Positions 9,106 to 17,556 of a stretch of DNA of 64,000 bases are shown here, piece by piece. Location: NCBI RefSeq assembly GCF_002239585.1, contig NZ_NDFH01000003.1, positions 868,001-932,000 on the forward strand. Reading direction: 5' to 3'. The stretch comes from Psychromonas sp. CD1 (GTDB lineage: Bacteria > Pseudomonadota > Gammaproteobacteria > Enterobacterales > Psychromonadaceae). Numbering within the stretch: the stretch's first letter is position 1; each line of letters starts with the position of its first letter. Under the pieces are notes generated by a model. The model searched no databases. It was not told the origin of the DNA and was given only the letters and a program-made list of their open reading frames with translations. Position numbers and translations under genes: made by a program.

Positions 9106-10164
9106 ATGATAAATATAAATACACTTACCGATTTTTTAGAACAAGCTAATACCCAATTCTGTGTCTATGATCTGGGTCGAAAAGTAAGTGAAATTTCTAA
9201 TACAGACTTTGTAACTATCTGCTCCAATAAAAAACCGTACCCCTACCCTATCCAAAAACAAGCTTATTTCGCGCTTACTTTTTGGCAAGTTCCCACAAAA
9301 AAAGAGCACTTCATTTGGTTTCTAAAAATACCACTCGATGAGAAAGGACTCTTAAAAATAAGTGCCCAAACAAGTTTCATTCAAAGTGTCATCGGTGCTA
9401 TGGGTCATGATTTGACCGCAAAAATAAACAAACAACAGCAGCAACATTTAGCACAAAATCCTTTTATTTTTAAACCCAACACTGAAAAGTTAGCCATTTT
9501 TAATGCTCTAATAAACACTATATTTGTGCGCCCTCCGTCTCTATTTTATAACACCGCGCACTCTTACTTTTCAGGTGAAAACACATGGAGTGCATGGGAG
9601 AATATAGGTATACAGGGCATTGCAGATATCTGCGCGCGACTCAATACCGATAATAATCAGCAACACTTAATAAACGCCATCAAACTCTTACCACAACAAC
9701 CGTTGCAATCTCTTGCTTTATGCTTAGAGTCACAAAAAGATATCAATCCACCTTTAGCCAAAGTAATCGCACAACAAGCACGTATTGAACTAGAAAACGA
9801 TCATCCTAACAATGCTATTTTATTACTTCGCGCTATTTCAAATGCTTCCGATAAAAATATTTTTAATGCACTATTAGATGAACAATTTAAATCTACTTTA
9901 ATACATAACCCACATTGGTATATTAGTATTGTTGGTCGCTGTTGGCACCATCTCGAGGATGACTCTCGCCTAAATCAATTTTTTGAAGCCTTAGCAACAC
10001 ACCAATCTTCTCTCTTTAGTGCACTATTTACAGATCTTGTCGCGATTCCTCTCTTACGTGAAAAAGTACTCAAACAATTACGTTTAAATACACGATCAAA
10101 TGCTCTCTCTGAGGCTATTGGTCACCTTTTTTCAAGTATTAATAATAAGCACATTGATGTTTAA
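9106..10164 (+). CDS. DUF3549 family protein
   Basis: This 352-residue soluble protein matches, by pattern, the DUF3549 family of marine gammaproteobacteria (start INTLTDFLEQANTQFCVYDLGRKV, here shown in part; CVYDLGRKV and SFIQSVIGAMGHDLTAKI are the recognisable blocks). No catalytic motif is evident. The second half looks like helical repeats (about residues 160-350). It is the first gene of a five-gene co-directional cluster; its last eight bases overlap the next start. Function is unknown. Confidence 0.75.
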   Translation: MININTLTDFLEQANTQFCVYDLGRKVSEISNTDFVTICSNKKPYPYPIQKQAYFALTFWQVPTKKEHFIWFLKIPLDEKGLLKISAQTSFIQSVIGAMGHDLTAKINKQQQQHLAQNPFIFKPNTEKLAIFNALINTIFVRPPSLFYNTAHSYFSGENTWSAWENIGIQGIADICARLNTDNNQQHLINAIKLLPQQPLQSLALCLESQKDINPPLAKVIAQQARIELENDHPNNAILLLRAISNASDKNIFNALLDEQFKSTLIHNPHWYISIVGRCWHHLEDDSRLNQFFEALATHQSSLFSALFTDLVAIPLLREKVLKQLRLNTRSNALSEAIGHLFSSINNKHIDV

Positions 10165-10471
10165 TCTACTCTTCATTTTATTATGCGTCTGTGTAGCACT
10201 TCTCTTCTGGAAACTACGCCAACAATCAGAGTATGCAGATATCCTCATTAAACAAAAATGTATCGCCTTAGATCTACAATTATTAAATGTAGCGAGATCG
10301 CATTTTAATTATAAACTCGGCGAACACTTTCTTGAGGCTCATTTTGTTTTTGAATTTAGTAGTGACAATGAAAATAGCTACCAAGGAATATTACGTTTAA
10401 GAGGATTACGTCAAGCTCGCTTTGAATTTCCTGTCTATCGCTCATTTGAGCGTGACGACACTCTCCATTAA
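10157..10471 (+). CDS. DUF3301 family small membrane protein
   Basis: This 104-residue protein has one N-terminal transmembrane helix (LLFILLCVCVALLFW) followed by a soluble domain that ends in RGLRQARFEFPVYR. The pattern fits DUF3301. I start at the ATG at 10157, which overlaps the DUF3549 stop (ATGTTTAA), rather than the upstream ATG at 10100, because the helix then begins at the N-terminus. Overlap and shared taxonomic range imply co-expression with its neighbours. Function is unknown. Confidence 0.75.
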   Translation: MFNLLFILLCVCVALLFWKLRQQSEYADILIKQKCIALDLQLLNVARSHFNYKLGEHFLEAHFVFEFSSDNENSYQGILRLRGLRQARFEFPVYRSFERDDTLH

Positions 10472-10483
10472 GGTTTATTTAAC

Positions 10484-10789
10484 ATGCATCGTATCATTGC
10501 TATCGCACAACAATTATCTAAAGAAGGTAAAACGCCCAATACTGCTTTAATTAAAGCGCGCTTACCTAAAAATATCGCTCTTCCCTTAATTATTGAAGGG
10601 TTACGTCTCTGGCGCGACGATCCATATCAAGAGATACATTTAGAAAAATTTAACACTGTACCGCCAGACACTTCAAAAAAGAACTTAGACGCCTTAATTA
10701 AAATGCAAATTGATGAAAAATTAGCACCTTTATATACTCAGATTAAAGCTCTCCAACAACGTATTATTTTATTAGAAGAGAGCCATTAG
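10484..10789 (+). CDS. Small conserved protein with coiled-coil tail
   Basis: This 101-residue protein has two parts. Residues 1-50 (AIAQQLSKEGKTPNTALIKA, then LPLIIEGLRLWR) look like a helix-turn-helix similar to the N-terminal part of KfrA-type plasmid proteins. Residues 65-100 (LIKMQIDEKLAPLYTQIKA, then LQQRIILLEE) form a heptad-like coiled coil. I cannot name the family. It has an AAGG ribosome site and ends two bases before the next start, so it is part of the same operon. DNA binding is a guess. Confidence 0.65.
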   Translation: MHRIIAIAQQLSKEGKTPNTALIKARLPKNIALPLIIEGLRLWRDDPYQEIHLEKFNTVPPDTSKKNLDALIKMQIDEKLAPLYTQIKALQQRIILLEESH

Positions 10790-10791
10790 GC

Positions 10792-11568
10792 ATGTTTATT
10801 AAAGATCTTGTTTTTGAATGTTACCAAAACACTCATTATACTGCCATTGAACGTGCGATTAATAACTATTTGGATATGCTACGTTACAATGGCCAAATAC
10901 TTGGTAGAGAATTCCCAATTGCTATGCAAAAAAGTGTTTTTTCAACGCGTCTCGTTTGCCCAGAAAGCAATAGTTTAGCTTCGTGCTTTAATAGCCCTCA
11001 AGTTGAAAAAGCATTAAATCAACTGACCGAAGCAGGCTTACTTTCCCCAAAAATAAAAAACGTGGCAGAAGATCTTAACTCATTAGCTTGTGCACCTAAT
11101 TTTAAACCCGCATGGCAACTTCTCTATACTACATTTTTAGATACCTGTTCACCTTTACGTTGTGGCGAAACGCTAAACCCTATTCCACTTTATCGCAGTA
11201 CCGAAGCTATCAGTAATGGAGATCGTAAAGCCCTTATAAAATGGCAAGAAGAATGGATAAATTGTGATGAATTACAAATGAATGGCAGTGCTGTTTCAGC
11301 TCAATTACTCCTTGAAATAGGTGATATTAATAGTCGTCTGTATAATATCGGGCGACGTCTTTGCCAGCGGGTTGAGAAAATAACAAACGTTCCAACTTAC
11401 TATTATTTATATCGTGTTGCGGGGATAAGCTTACAAAAAGAACAAGATCGAAAATGCCCTAATTGTGCTAAAGAATGGCGTTTAGAATCGCCCTTATTTG
11501 ACATTTTCGACTTTAAATGTGATACCTGTCAGCTCGTTTCTAACTTATCTTGGGACTTTAAAAAGTAA
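10792..11568 (+). CDS. DUF2310 zinc-ribbon protein
   Basis: This 258-residue protein ends in a four-cysteine zinc ribbon, KCPNCAKEW and FKCDTCQLV, separated by about 20 residues. That arrangement and the central SAQLLLEIGDINSRLYNIG block fit DUF2310, described as a zinc-ribbon, possibly nucleic-acid-binding family. No catalytic motif is evident. It follows the coiled-coil gene by two bases and precedes creA by nine, so it is likely co-transcribed and perhaps translationally coupled. Function is unknown. Confidence 0.75.
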   Translation: MFIKDLVFECYQNTHYTAIERAINNYLDMLRYNGQILGREFPIAMQKSVFSTRLVCPESNSLASCFNSPQVEKALNQLTEAGLLSPKIKNVAEDLNSLACAPNFKPAWQLLYTTFLDTCSPLRCGETLNPIPLYRSTEAISNGDRKALIKWQEEWINCDELQMNGSAVSAQLLLEIGDINSRLYNIGRRLCQRVEKITNVPTYYYLYRVAGISLQKEQDRKCPNCAKEWRLESPLFDIFDFKCDTCQLVSNLSWDFKK

Positions 11569-11577
11569 GGTATTATT

Positions 11578-12072
11578 ATGTTAAAAAAAATAAAACGTTA
11601 TGCCATTGCCATGTTAATTTTAATACTGCTCATTATCGGCTTCGTGATTTATCAAAAAGCAAACCGTGACAATGTTGGTGATATTAGTCTAGGTATCTTC
11701 ACAACTCAAAATATTAAAATAAATATTTTAATAGACCCGATCGTCACCGGAGTAACCTGTCACATTGCTAGCATTGAAGATGATTTAAGCTTTTCTGACC
11801 CCTCTGATTCGGCTATTTCGTGTCGACAAACAGGAAAGATAACCGCTGTGATGATCCAAAATATCGACAAGTCTAAATCAGGAGAAATTGTTTTTAAAAA
11901 ATCCAAAAGCATTTTCTTTAAAAACATGAAAATTCGCCGTATTTATGATACTCAAAACCAAACACTAATGTATGTATCATACTCAACAAAAGAAACATCA
12001 GGTAGCTTTAAGCATAGTTTATCAACCGTTCCTTTATGGGGTTCAGAAGCATATAAAAGTAGCCAGCCATAG
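11578..12072 (+). CDS. creA: CreA family periplasmic/anchored protein
   Basis: This is a 164-residue CreA-family protein. Residues 5-25 form a hydrophobic helix that could be an uncleaved signal anchor. The body shows the CreA hallmarks: GVTCHIASIEDDLSFSDPSD, AISCRQTGKI, GEIVFKKSKSIFFK and MYVSYSTKETSGS. Two cysteines (VTC, ISC) are conserved and probably form a disulfide. E. coli creA lies in the creABCD operon, but creBCD are not here; its biochemical role is unknown. It is the last gene of the DUF3549 cluster, ahead of a large inverted repeat. Confidence 0.85.
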   Translation: MLKKIKRYAIAMLILILLIIGFVIYQKANRDNVGDISLGIFTTQNIKINILIDPIVTGVTCHIASIEDDLSFSDPSDSAISCRQTGKITAVMIQNIDKSKSGEIVFKKSKSIFFKNMKIRRIYDTQNQTLMYVSYSTKETSGSFKHSLSTVPLWGSEAYKSSQP

Positions 12073-12078
12073 ATAGGC

Positions 12079-12117
12079 ACGTTAACGTTTTATGTATCTC
12101 ACATAAAACGTTAACGT
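12079..12117. terminator. 17-bp perfect inverted repeat between creA and add
   Basis: The arms ACGTTAACGTTTTATGT and its complement flank a 5-base loop. The right arm includes the add stop codon. It sits between convergent genes, so termination or mRNA 3'-end protection is likely, but there is no T tract on either strand. Confidence 0.6.
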
Positions 12118-13112
12118 AGCGCAGCCATTTTACGTAATACTTCTTTCTCTTCCTCCGAAATGAACGCTAATGTCAGTCCATTAATTTGTGCTTGATGGAT
12201 TTGAGTCAAGCTTAACCCTGCTTTTGGTGCTGCAACTGCATATTCATAAGGAAGTTCAATACCTTCAACAGCAGGATCATCCGTATTTAAACAAGCTAAA
12301 ATATCATGTTCAAGAAAGGTTTTTAGCGGATGAGTTGCATATGTACTCACGCTACTCGTTTGAATATTAGAAGTAATACACGACTCAATACCTATATTAT
12401 GCTCACTTAAATAATCCATTAATTTTAAATCATCAAGCGCTTTAACGCCATGTCCTATTCGTGTTGCACCTAATTCATTAATTGCTTGCCAAATACTTTG
12501 TGCTCCAGCTGCTTCACCTGCATGGATGGTGACATTTAGGCCTGCATCTCGTACTTTTTTAAAATGCCGAATAAATAAATCACCAGGCTGACCTAATTCG
12601 TCACCCGCTAAATCTATCGCCACTAATTTATCTTTTTGTGTCAATAAACCTTGTAACTCTTCTTGACAAGCTTTTACACCAAAAGTACGACTTAAAATTC
12701 CAATTAAATTCGCCTGCATTGAGAAATCCCGACAACCTGCCTTTACTCCATCAATAACAGCCTCAACCACACCAGCTATTGGCAACCGATGTTTCATGGC
12801 CATATAATAAGGTGAAAATCTTAATTCAGCGTAATCTATTTGCGCATTTTTAGCATCTTCAACATTCTCATAAGCCACACGCCTACAAGCATCTAAGTCG
12901 CCTAACACCGCAACACCCCAATCAAGCTTTGATAAAAACCCCAGCAAATCTGCTTCAGAATCCACAACCTGCACGTGCGGTCGTAATGACGCCATATCCC
13001 ATGCTGGTAATTCAATGTTGAATTTCCGCCCTAAATCTAAGATCGTTTGACTACGAATATTGCCATCTAGGTGCCGATGTAAATCGGTTACGGGTAATTT
13101 TTTATTTAGCAT
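12111..13112 (-). CDS. add: Adenosine deaminase
   Basis: This 333-residue cytoplasmic metalloenzyme converts adenosine and deoxyadenosine to inosine and deoxyinosine for purine salvage. Zinc ligands and catalytic residues are visible: DLHRHLDGN near the N-terminus, [10 protein letters not shown] in the middle with the catalytic Glu, IGHGV, and [10 protein letters not shown] near the end. Length equals the bacterial norm. The start is [15 protein letters not shown] purine permease of the NCS2 family lies 1.2 kb away on the other strand, a functionally sensible neighbourhood though not an operon. Confidence 0.94.
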   Translation of the reverse strand: MLNKKLPVTDLHRHLDGNIRSQTILDLGRKFNIELPAWDMASLRPHVQVVDSEADLLGFLSKLDWGVAVLGDLDACRRVAYENVEDAKNAQIDYAELRFSPYYMAMKHRLPIAGVVEAVIDGVKAGCRDFSMQANLIGILSRTFGVKACQEELQGLLTQKDKLVAIDLAGDELGQPGDLFIRHFKKVRDAGLNVTIHAGEAAGAQSIWQAINELGATRIGHGVKALDDLKLMDYLSEHNIGIESCITSNIQTSSVSTYATHPLKTFLEHDILACLNTDDPAVEGIELPYEYAVAAPKAGLSLTQIHQAQINGLTLAFISEEEKEVLRKMAALR

Positions 13113-13230
13113 ATAAAAATATCCTGATAATTAAAAATACAGTATAAATAAGCATTGTGACGACTGTCTGTAGAAAAAAAAAAAAAAGAATATATAACGT
13201 ATTATTCCATGCGCCTTGATATATTTTTAT

Positions 13231-13254
13231 AGAGAGGTATTATCCTCTCTTTTT
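13231..13254 (+). terminator. Terminator-like hairpin in the xni leader
   Basis: A 7-bp stem AGAGAGG/CCTCTCT with a 6-base loop is followed by a run of five T, 16 bases before the xni ATG. It could end upstream transcripts or attenuate xni. It argues against the TTG start at 13216, which would place it inside the coding region. Confidence 0.5.
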
Positions 13255-13269
13255 GGGCGCAATAAAAAT

Positions 13270-14055
13270 ATGCTAGCAACCTTACTTATCATCGATGCCA
13301 TGAACCTTATTCGGCGTATTTATGCCATTCAAGAAAAACAACATGGTGAGACAGCACGTGCGATTGAAGAAACAACAAGAGTATCGTGTAATGCACTCAA
13401 CAAATTAGCAAATCTACATAACCCTACTCACGTTATTTGTGTTTTTGATAGCCATGCTAAAAGCTGGCGTCACCAATTATATCCTCAATATAAACAAGGG
13501 CGTAAACCCATCCCGCCTTTATTGAAAAAGGCATTAGAAAATATCCAAGATAAATTTATTGAGATAGGCTTTGAATCTTTACTCAGCGAAACAGATGAAG
13601 CCGATGATTTAATCGCCACCCTTAGTGAGAAAATCACTAATAAAAAACAAAAATGTATTATTGTTTCAACAGATAAAGGGTTTTATCAATTGTTGGGTCC
13701 GCAAACTTTAATCTATGATTATTTTCAAAACAGTTATACCGACAGTGGCCGCGTTTTAAATAAGATGGCTTTAAATATTGATAAATTATGTGATTATTGG
13801 GCTATCACAGGAATTTCAAGTAGTGCCATTAAAGGTGTTGAGGGTGTTGGAGACAAAGGAGCATTATTATTGTTACATGAATACTCCAGTCTACAGGCCA
13901 TGTTCGACGCCCCCATCGACACAAAAAACAAACCTTTATGTAAAGTTAAAAAGTTTAAAGAAGAAGCTTTGCTAAGTAAAAAGTTAGTTAGCTTAAAAAA
14001 AGATATCTGTTTAGGCTTTAACCTCTCTGATCTTCGCTATCAAAACCCAAGATAG
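13270..14055 (+). CDS. xni: Flap endonuclease Xni (exonuclease IX)
   Basis: This 261-residue protein belongs to the 5'-3' exonuclease/FEN family that lacks the polymerase of PolA. Recognisable blocks are LLIIDAMNLIRRIYA, SWRHQLYPQYKQGRKP, ETDEADDLIATLSEK and IVSTDKGFYQLLGP, followed by the helix-hairpin-helix GISSSAIKGVEGVGDKGA. These match E. coli Xni in order. The third acidic metal-site group of longer FENs is reduced, as in other Xni proteins. I start at the ATG at 13270 because homologues begin with a short strand before LIxDAxNLIRR; a TTG 54 bases upstream would add 18 unlikely residues. A 14-A tract lies at 13174-13187. Confidence 0.88.
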   Translation: MLATLLIIDAMNLIRRIYAIQEKQHGETARAIEETTRVSCNALNKLANLHNPTHVICVFDSHAKSWRHQLYPQYKQGRKPIPPLLKKALENIQDKFIEIGFESLLSETDEADDLIATLSEKITNKKQKCIIVSTDKGFYQLLGPQTLIYDYFQNSYTDSGRVLNKMALNIDKLCDYWAITGISSSAIKGVEGVGDKGALLLLHEYSSLQAMFDAPIDTKNKPLCKVKKFKEEALLSKKLVSLKKDICLGFNLSDLRYQNPR

Positions 14056-14269
14056 ACAAGATAAAATTCCAATAAATATCACCGCAGACATTAGCCACGG
14101 ATAAATACTATTAATCCTTATCAAACAAGGTAATACTAAGTTAAGTGGCGCATAAAACACATAGACATTTATATTAAAAACACAGCAAATTAGTGGACTC
14201 GTTTATTATATCTCCTTATAATCCGCACGAAATACATTCATATTCAAGTTAACACTTACAGGAACTATA

Positions 14270-15562
14270 ATGCTCGAAAAAATATTTAAATTAAGCGAAC
14301 ATAAAACCACTGTTAAAACCGAAGTGATTGCAGGTATGACAACCTTCTTAACGATGGCTTATATTATATTTGTTAACCCCTCGATGCTATCTGCCACCGG
14401 CATGGATTCTGGCGCGGTTTTTGTAGCAACCTGCCTAGCGGTAGCCATTGGTTGTTTCATAATGGGGTTTTATGCGAATTACCCTGTTGCACTCGCACCT
14501 GGAATGGGACTCAGTGCTTTTTTCACTTATGTTGTTGTTCTCGATATGGGTTACAGTTGGCAAATTTCTCTTGGCGCAGTTTTCTTATCTGGCGTTTGTT
14601 TTACAACATTAAGCTTATTTAAAATTCGTGAATGGATAATAAACTCCATCCCAATGTCAATGCGTCACGGCATCGCAGCAGGCATTGGTTTATTTTTGGC
14701 TTTAATTGCTCTTGAAAATTCGGGGATTGTCATTAATAACCCTGCAACATTAGTTTCTCTCGGAGATATGACGGCACTGCCCGCTGCACTCGCATCATTA
14801 GGCTTTTTCTTGATCATTGCATTAGCACACTTTCGTGTTAAAGGAGGCGTTATGATAGCTATCCTTGGCGTTACCTTTATCGGTTTTCTTTGTGGGGACG
14901 TACATTATACTGGCATAATATCCTTGCCTCCTAGTATTCTACCAACCTTTATGCAAATGGATATTGCAGGTGCATTTAATGTTAGCATGATAAGTATTGT
15001 TTTTGCCTTTCTATTTGTTGATCTGTTTGATACCTCAGGAACGTTACTTGCGGTTGCAAGCAAAGCAAATTTACTCGATGAAAATGGTAATTTACCTCGA
15101 TTAAAACGGGCATTATTAGCCGACAGTGGCGCCTCAATAGCCGGCGCAATATTAGGGACATCCACAACAACAAGTTATATTGAAAGTGTCGCGGGTGTTG
15201 CTGAAGGTGGTCGTACTGGATTAACCGCCGTTGTGGTTGGCGTTTTATTCTTATTTTCGCTATTCCTTGCACCTTTAGCCGGTATGATCCCAGGCTATGC
15301 CACAGCAGGGGCATTATTATATGTAGCGGTGTTAATGGTCGGGAGCTTAAAAGAAATTAACTGGGACGATATTACAGAGGCGGCCCCCGTGGTCGTTGTG
15401 ACTATCATGATGCCTTTGACTTATTCCATTGCAAACGGTATCGCTCTTGGCTTTATCTCTTTTGCGGCCATTAAAATATTTTGTGGTAGATACAAAGAGT
15501 TAAGCAGTAGCGTATGGTTTCTTGCCATTCTATTTTTAATTAAATTAATTTATTTCGCATAA
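14270..15562 (+). CDS. NCS2/AzgA-type purine permease
   Basis: This 430-residue inner-membrane transporter has 12 or more hydrophobic segments and the AzgA-subgroup features of adenine/guanine/hypoxanthine permeases: GMTTFLTMAYIIFVNP at the N-terminus, LAPGMGLSAFFTY, FVDLFDTSGTLLAVA and STTTSYIESVAGVAEGGRT. It would import purine bases with protons. Substrate (adenine versus guanine/hypoxanthine) cannot be fixed by eye. An AGGAACT ribosome site precedes the ATG. It is monocistronic, with a hairpin downstream. Adenosine deaminase nearby supports purine salvage. Confidence 0.9.
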   Translation: MLEKIFKLSEHKTTVKTEVIAGMTTFLTMAYIIFVNPSMLSATGMDSGAVFVATCLAVAIGCFIMGFYANYPVALAPGMGLSAFFTYVVVLDMGYSWQISLGAVFLSGVCFTTLSLFKIREWIINSIPMSMRHGIAAGIGLFLALIALENSGIVINNPATLVSLGDMTALPAALASLGFFLIIALAHFRVKGGVMIAILGVTFIGFLCGDVHYTGIISLPPSILPTFMQMDIAGAFNVSMISIVFAFLFVDLFDTSGTLLAVASKANLLDENGNLPRLKRALLADSGASIAGAILGTSTTTSYIESVAGVAEGGRTGLTAVVVGVLFLFSLFLAPLAGMIPGYATAGALLYVAVLMVGSLKEINWDDITEAAPVVVVTIMMPLTYSIANGIALGFISFAAIKIFCGRYKELSSSVWFLAILFLIKLIYFA

Positions 15563-15585
15563 ATTTTTTATTTAAAAACCAAACT

Positions 15586-15625
15586 CTCCATGCAGGCTAA
15601 AACGCAAAATTTAACCTGCATGGAG
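15586..15625. terminator. Inverted repeat between permease and COG2509 gene
   Basis: Arms CTCCATGCAGG/CCTGCATGGAG are separated by 18 bases. It lies between convergent genes. On the minus strand the hairpin is followed by GTTTGGTTTTT, so it may terminate the flavoprotein gene; the plus strand has only a weak tail. Confidence 0.6.
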
Positions 15626-15664
15626 TAAAAACATTTTCATTAACGACTATTGCTGTTTACTTGA

Positions 15665-17299
15665 TCATGAATCATTATCTTCATATCCTTTGCTCGCAAG
15701 CATATCTAATGCAACTGCTTGTGCGATTTTAATCCCATCAATGCCCGCCGATAAAATGCCTCCCGCATAACCAGCCCCTTCACCACCTGGATATAAACCT
15801 TTAACATTTACACTTTGAAAGTTTTTACCACGCTTAATCTGCACGGGTGAAGATGTTCTCGTCTCAACTCCGGTCAGCATCGCATCGTTACAATCAAAAC
15901 CTCTAATTTTCTTAGCGAAAGCTGGAATCGCTTCTCGGATAGCATCAATGGCATAATCCGGTAAAGCATGACTTAAATCTGTCATTTTTACATTTGGTTT
16001 ATAAGATGGTGTAATACTTTCAAAGGGTTTACCTACACCCGCATTTAAAAAATCACCCAACATTTGCGCAGGAGCATCATAGTTACTTCCCCCCATCACA
16101 TAGGCATTACGTTCTAATTCACGTTGTAAGGCGATTCCTTGTAAGGGGTCATTGTTAAAATCACTAGGGTTAATACCCACAACAATCGCACTATTCGCAT
16201 TACGCTCACTACGTGAATATTGACTCATACCATTCGTCACTACAGCATGTTCTTCTGAGGTTGCGGCAACTACTACCCCGCCAGGACACATACAAAAACT
16301 ATATACAGAGCGCCCGTTTTTACAATGATGTACGAGTTTATAATCAGCCGCACCTAATAATGGATGCCCCGCATTAATACCAAAACGACACTTATCAATC
16401 ATATCTTGCTTATGTTCAATACGGAATCCAATCGAAAATGACTGAGCTGCAAGATAGACTCCTTTCTCATGTAACATTTTCACCGTATCACGTGCACTGT
16501 GCCCTATTGCTAAAACAACATGCTTTGAAGATATCTCTTCTCCACTTTTTAAAATAACACCAGAAATTTGCCCAGCGTCTATTTTAAGTTCATCAACTCG
16601 TGTTTCAAAACGTATTTCACCACCTAACTCAATAATTTGTCGGCGCATTTTTTCAACCATAGTCACTAATTTATAAGTTCCTATGTGTGGTTTACTCACA
16701 TATAGAATCTCTTTCGGGGCGCCGGCTGCAACAAACTCTTGTTTTACTTTTAAGCCTAAAAAATCAGGATCTTTAACTTGGCTATATAATTTACCATCTG
16801 AAAAAGTACCGGCTCCACCTTCGCCAAATTGAACATTAGACTCTGTATTCAGCTTACCTGTACGCCAAAATCTAAAAGTATCTTTAGCACGCTCATGCAC
16901 TGACTTACCCCGTTCTAAAAGAATGGGTTTAAACCCCATTTGCGCAAGAATCAATGCACTAAATAATCCGCAAGGCCCCATACCGATAATAATAGGACGC
17001 TCTTTTAAATTTTTAGGTGCACTCGCAACATAACGATACGTCGTATCGGGCGATTCACGCACATTGGGATCTTTTTCAAATTGACTTAATATTTTCGCTT
17101 CATCAACATTTGTTAACGTAATATCAAGTGTATAGATCAAAGTGACCACATTGCGTTTTCGCGCATCATAGCCTCGTTTAAAAATATGAATTGCCTCTAT
17201 TTGCGTCTTATGCAGTGCAAGTTTATCGAGCACAAAATTTTGTATTGCTTCGTCACTGTGATCGAGCACTAATTTAACTTGGTTTAAACGGATCATCAT
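15665..17299 (-). CDS. COG2509 FAD-dependent dehydrogenase
   Basis: This 544-residue flavoprotein belongs to a widespread but uncharacterised group. Residues 1-95 form a small alpha/beta domain. The dinucleotide motif IIIGMGPCGLFSALIL starts near residue 102. Further marks are NVQFGEGGAGTFSDGKL, VVLAIGHSARDT, FCMCPGGVVVAAT, and a C-terminal GLYPGGEGAGYAGGI that closes the FAD site. The substrate is unknown; a role in anaerobic or cofactor metabolism has not been established as far as I know. The start could be either of two adjacent ATGs. It is monocistronic and convergent with the permease. Confidence 0.85.
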   Translation of the reverse strand: MMIRLNQVKLVLDHSDEAIQNFVLDKLALHKTQIEAIHIFKRGYDARKRNVVTLIYTLDITLTNVDEAKILSQFEKDPNVRESPDTTYRYVASAPKNLKERPIIIGMGPCGLFSALILAQMGFKPILLERGKSVHERAKDTFRFWRTGKLNTESNVQFGEGGAGTFSDGKLYSQVKDPDFLGLKVKQEFVAAGAPKEILYVSKPHIGTYKLVTMVEKMRRQIIELGGEIRFETRVDELKIDAGQISGVILKSGEEISSKHVVLAIGHSARDTVKMLHEKGVYLAAQSFSIGFRIEHKQDMIDKCRFGINAGHPLLGAADYKLVHHCKNGRSVYSFCMCPGGVVVAATSEEHAVVTNGMSQYSRSERNANSAIVVGINPSDFNNDPLQGIALQRELERNAYVMGGSNYDAPAQMLGDFLNAGVGKPFESITPSYKPNVKMTDLSHALPDYAIDAIREAIPAFAKKIRGFDCNDAMLTGVETRTSSPVQIKRGKNFQSVNVKGLYPGGEGAGYAGGILSAGIDGIKIAQAVALDMLASKGYEDNDS

Positions 17300-17504
17300 A
17301 CACCTGATAATATGGGCTGAAAAATAGGCGAACAGTTTACGTTATCTTAGACGAAAATGACATTGCTATCCGCAATCTTTACTTGATATTATAATTTTAA
17401 AACGTACAACACCATTAAAGCAGACTTTGGCATCCCCAAAAAAAACACTTTTAAGTCTCGGTTTTACTTTACGGTCAATATAACATCAACAGAAAAATGC
17501 CCTT

Positions 17505-17536
17505 AAACAAAAAAAACCAGCAATTTGCTGGCTTTA
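17505..17536 (-). terminator. Rho-independent terminator of nhaC
   Basis: Read on the minus strand, GCCAGC, a short loop and GCTGGT are followed by eight T residues, about 20 bases after the nhaC stop. Confidence 0.8.
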
Positions 17537-17556
17537 AATAATAAACAAATGTTCTT

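Noticed and set aside
13216-13269. TTG-initiated longer form of Xni.
   Set aside because: The added 18 residues are not shared with Xni homologues and the DNA contains a terminator-like hairpin.
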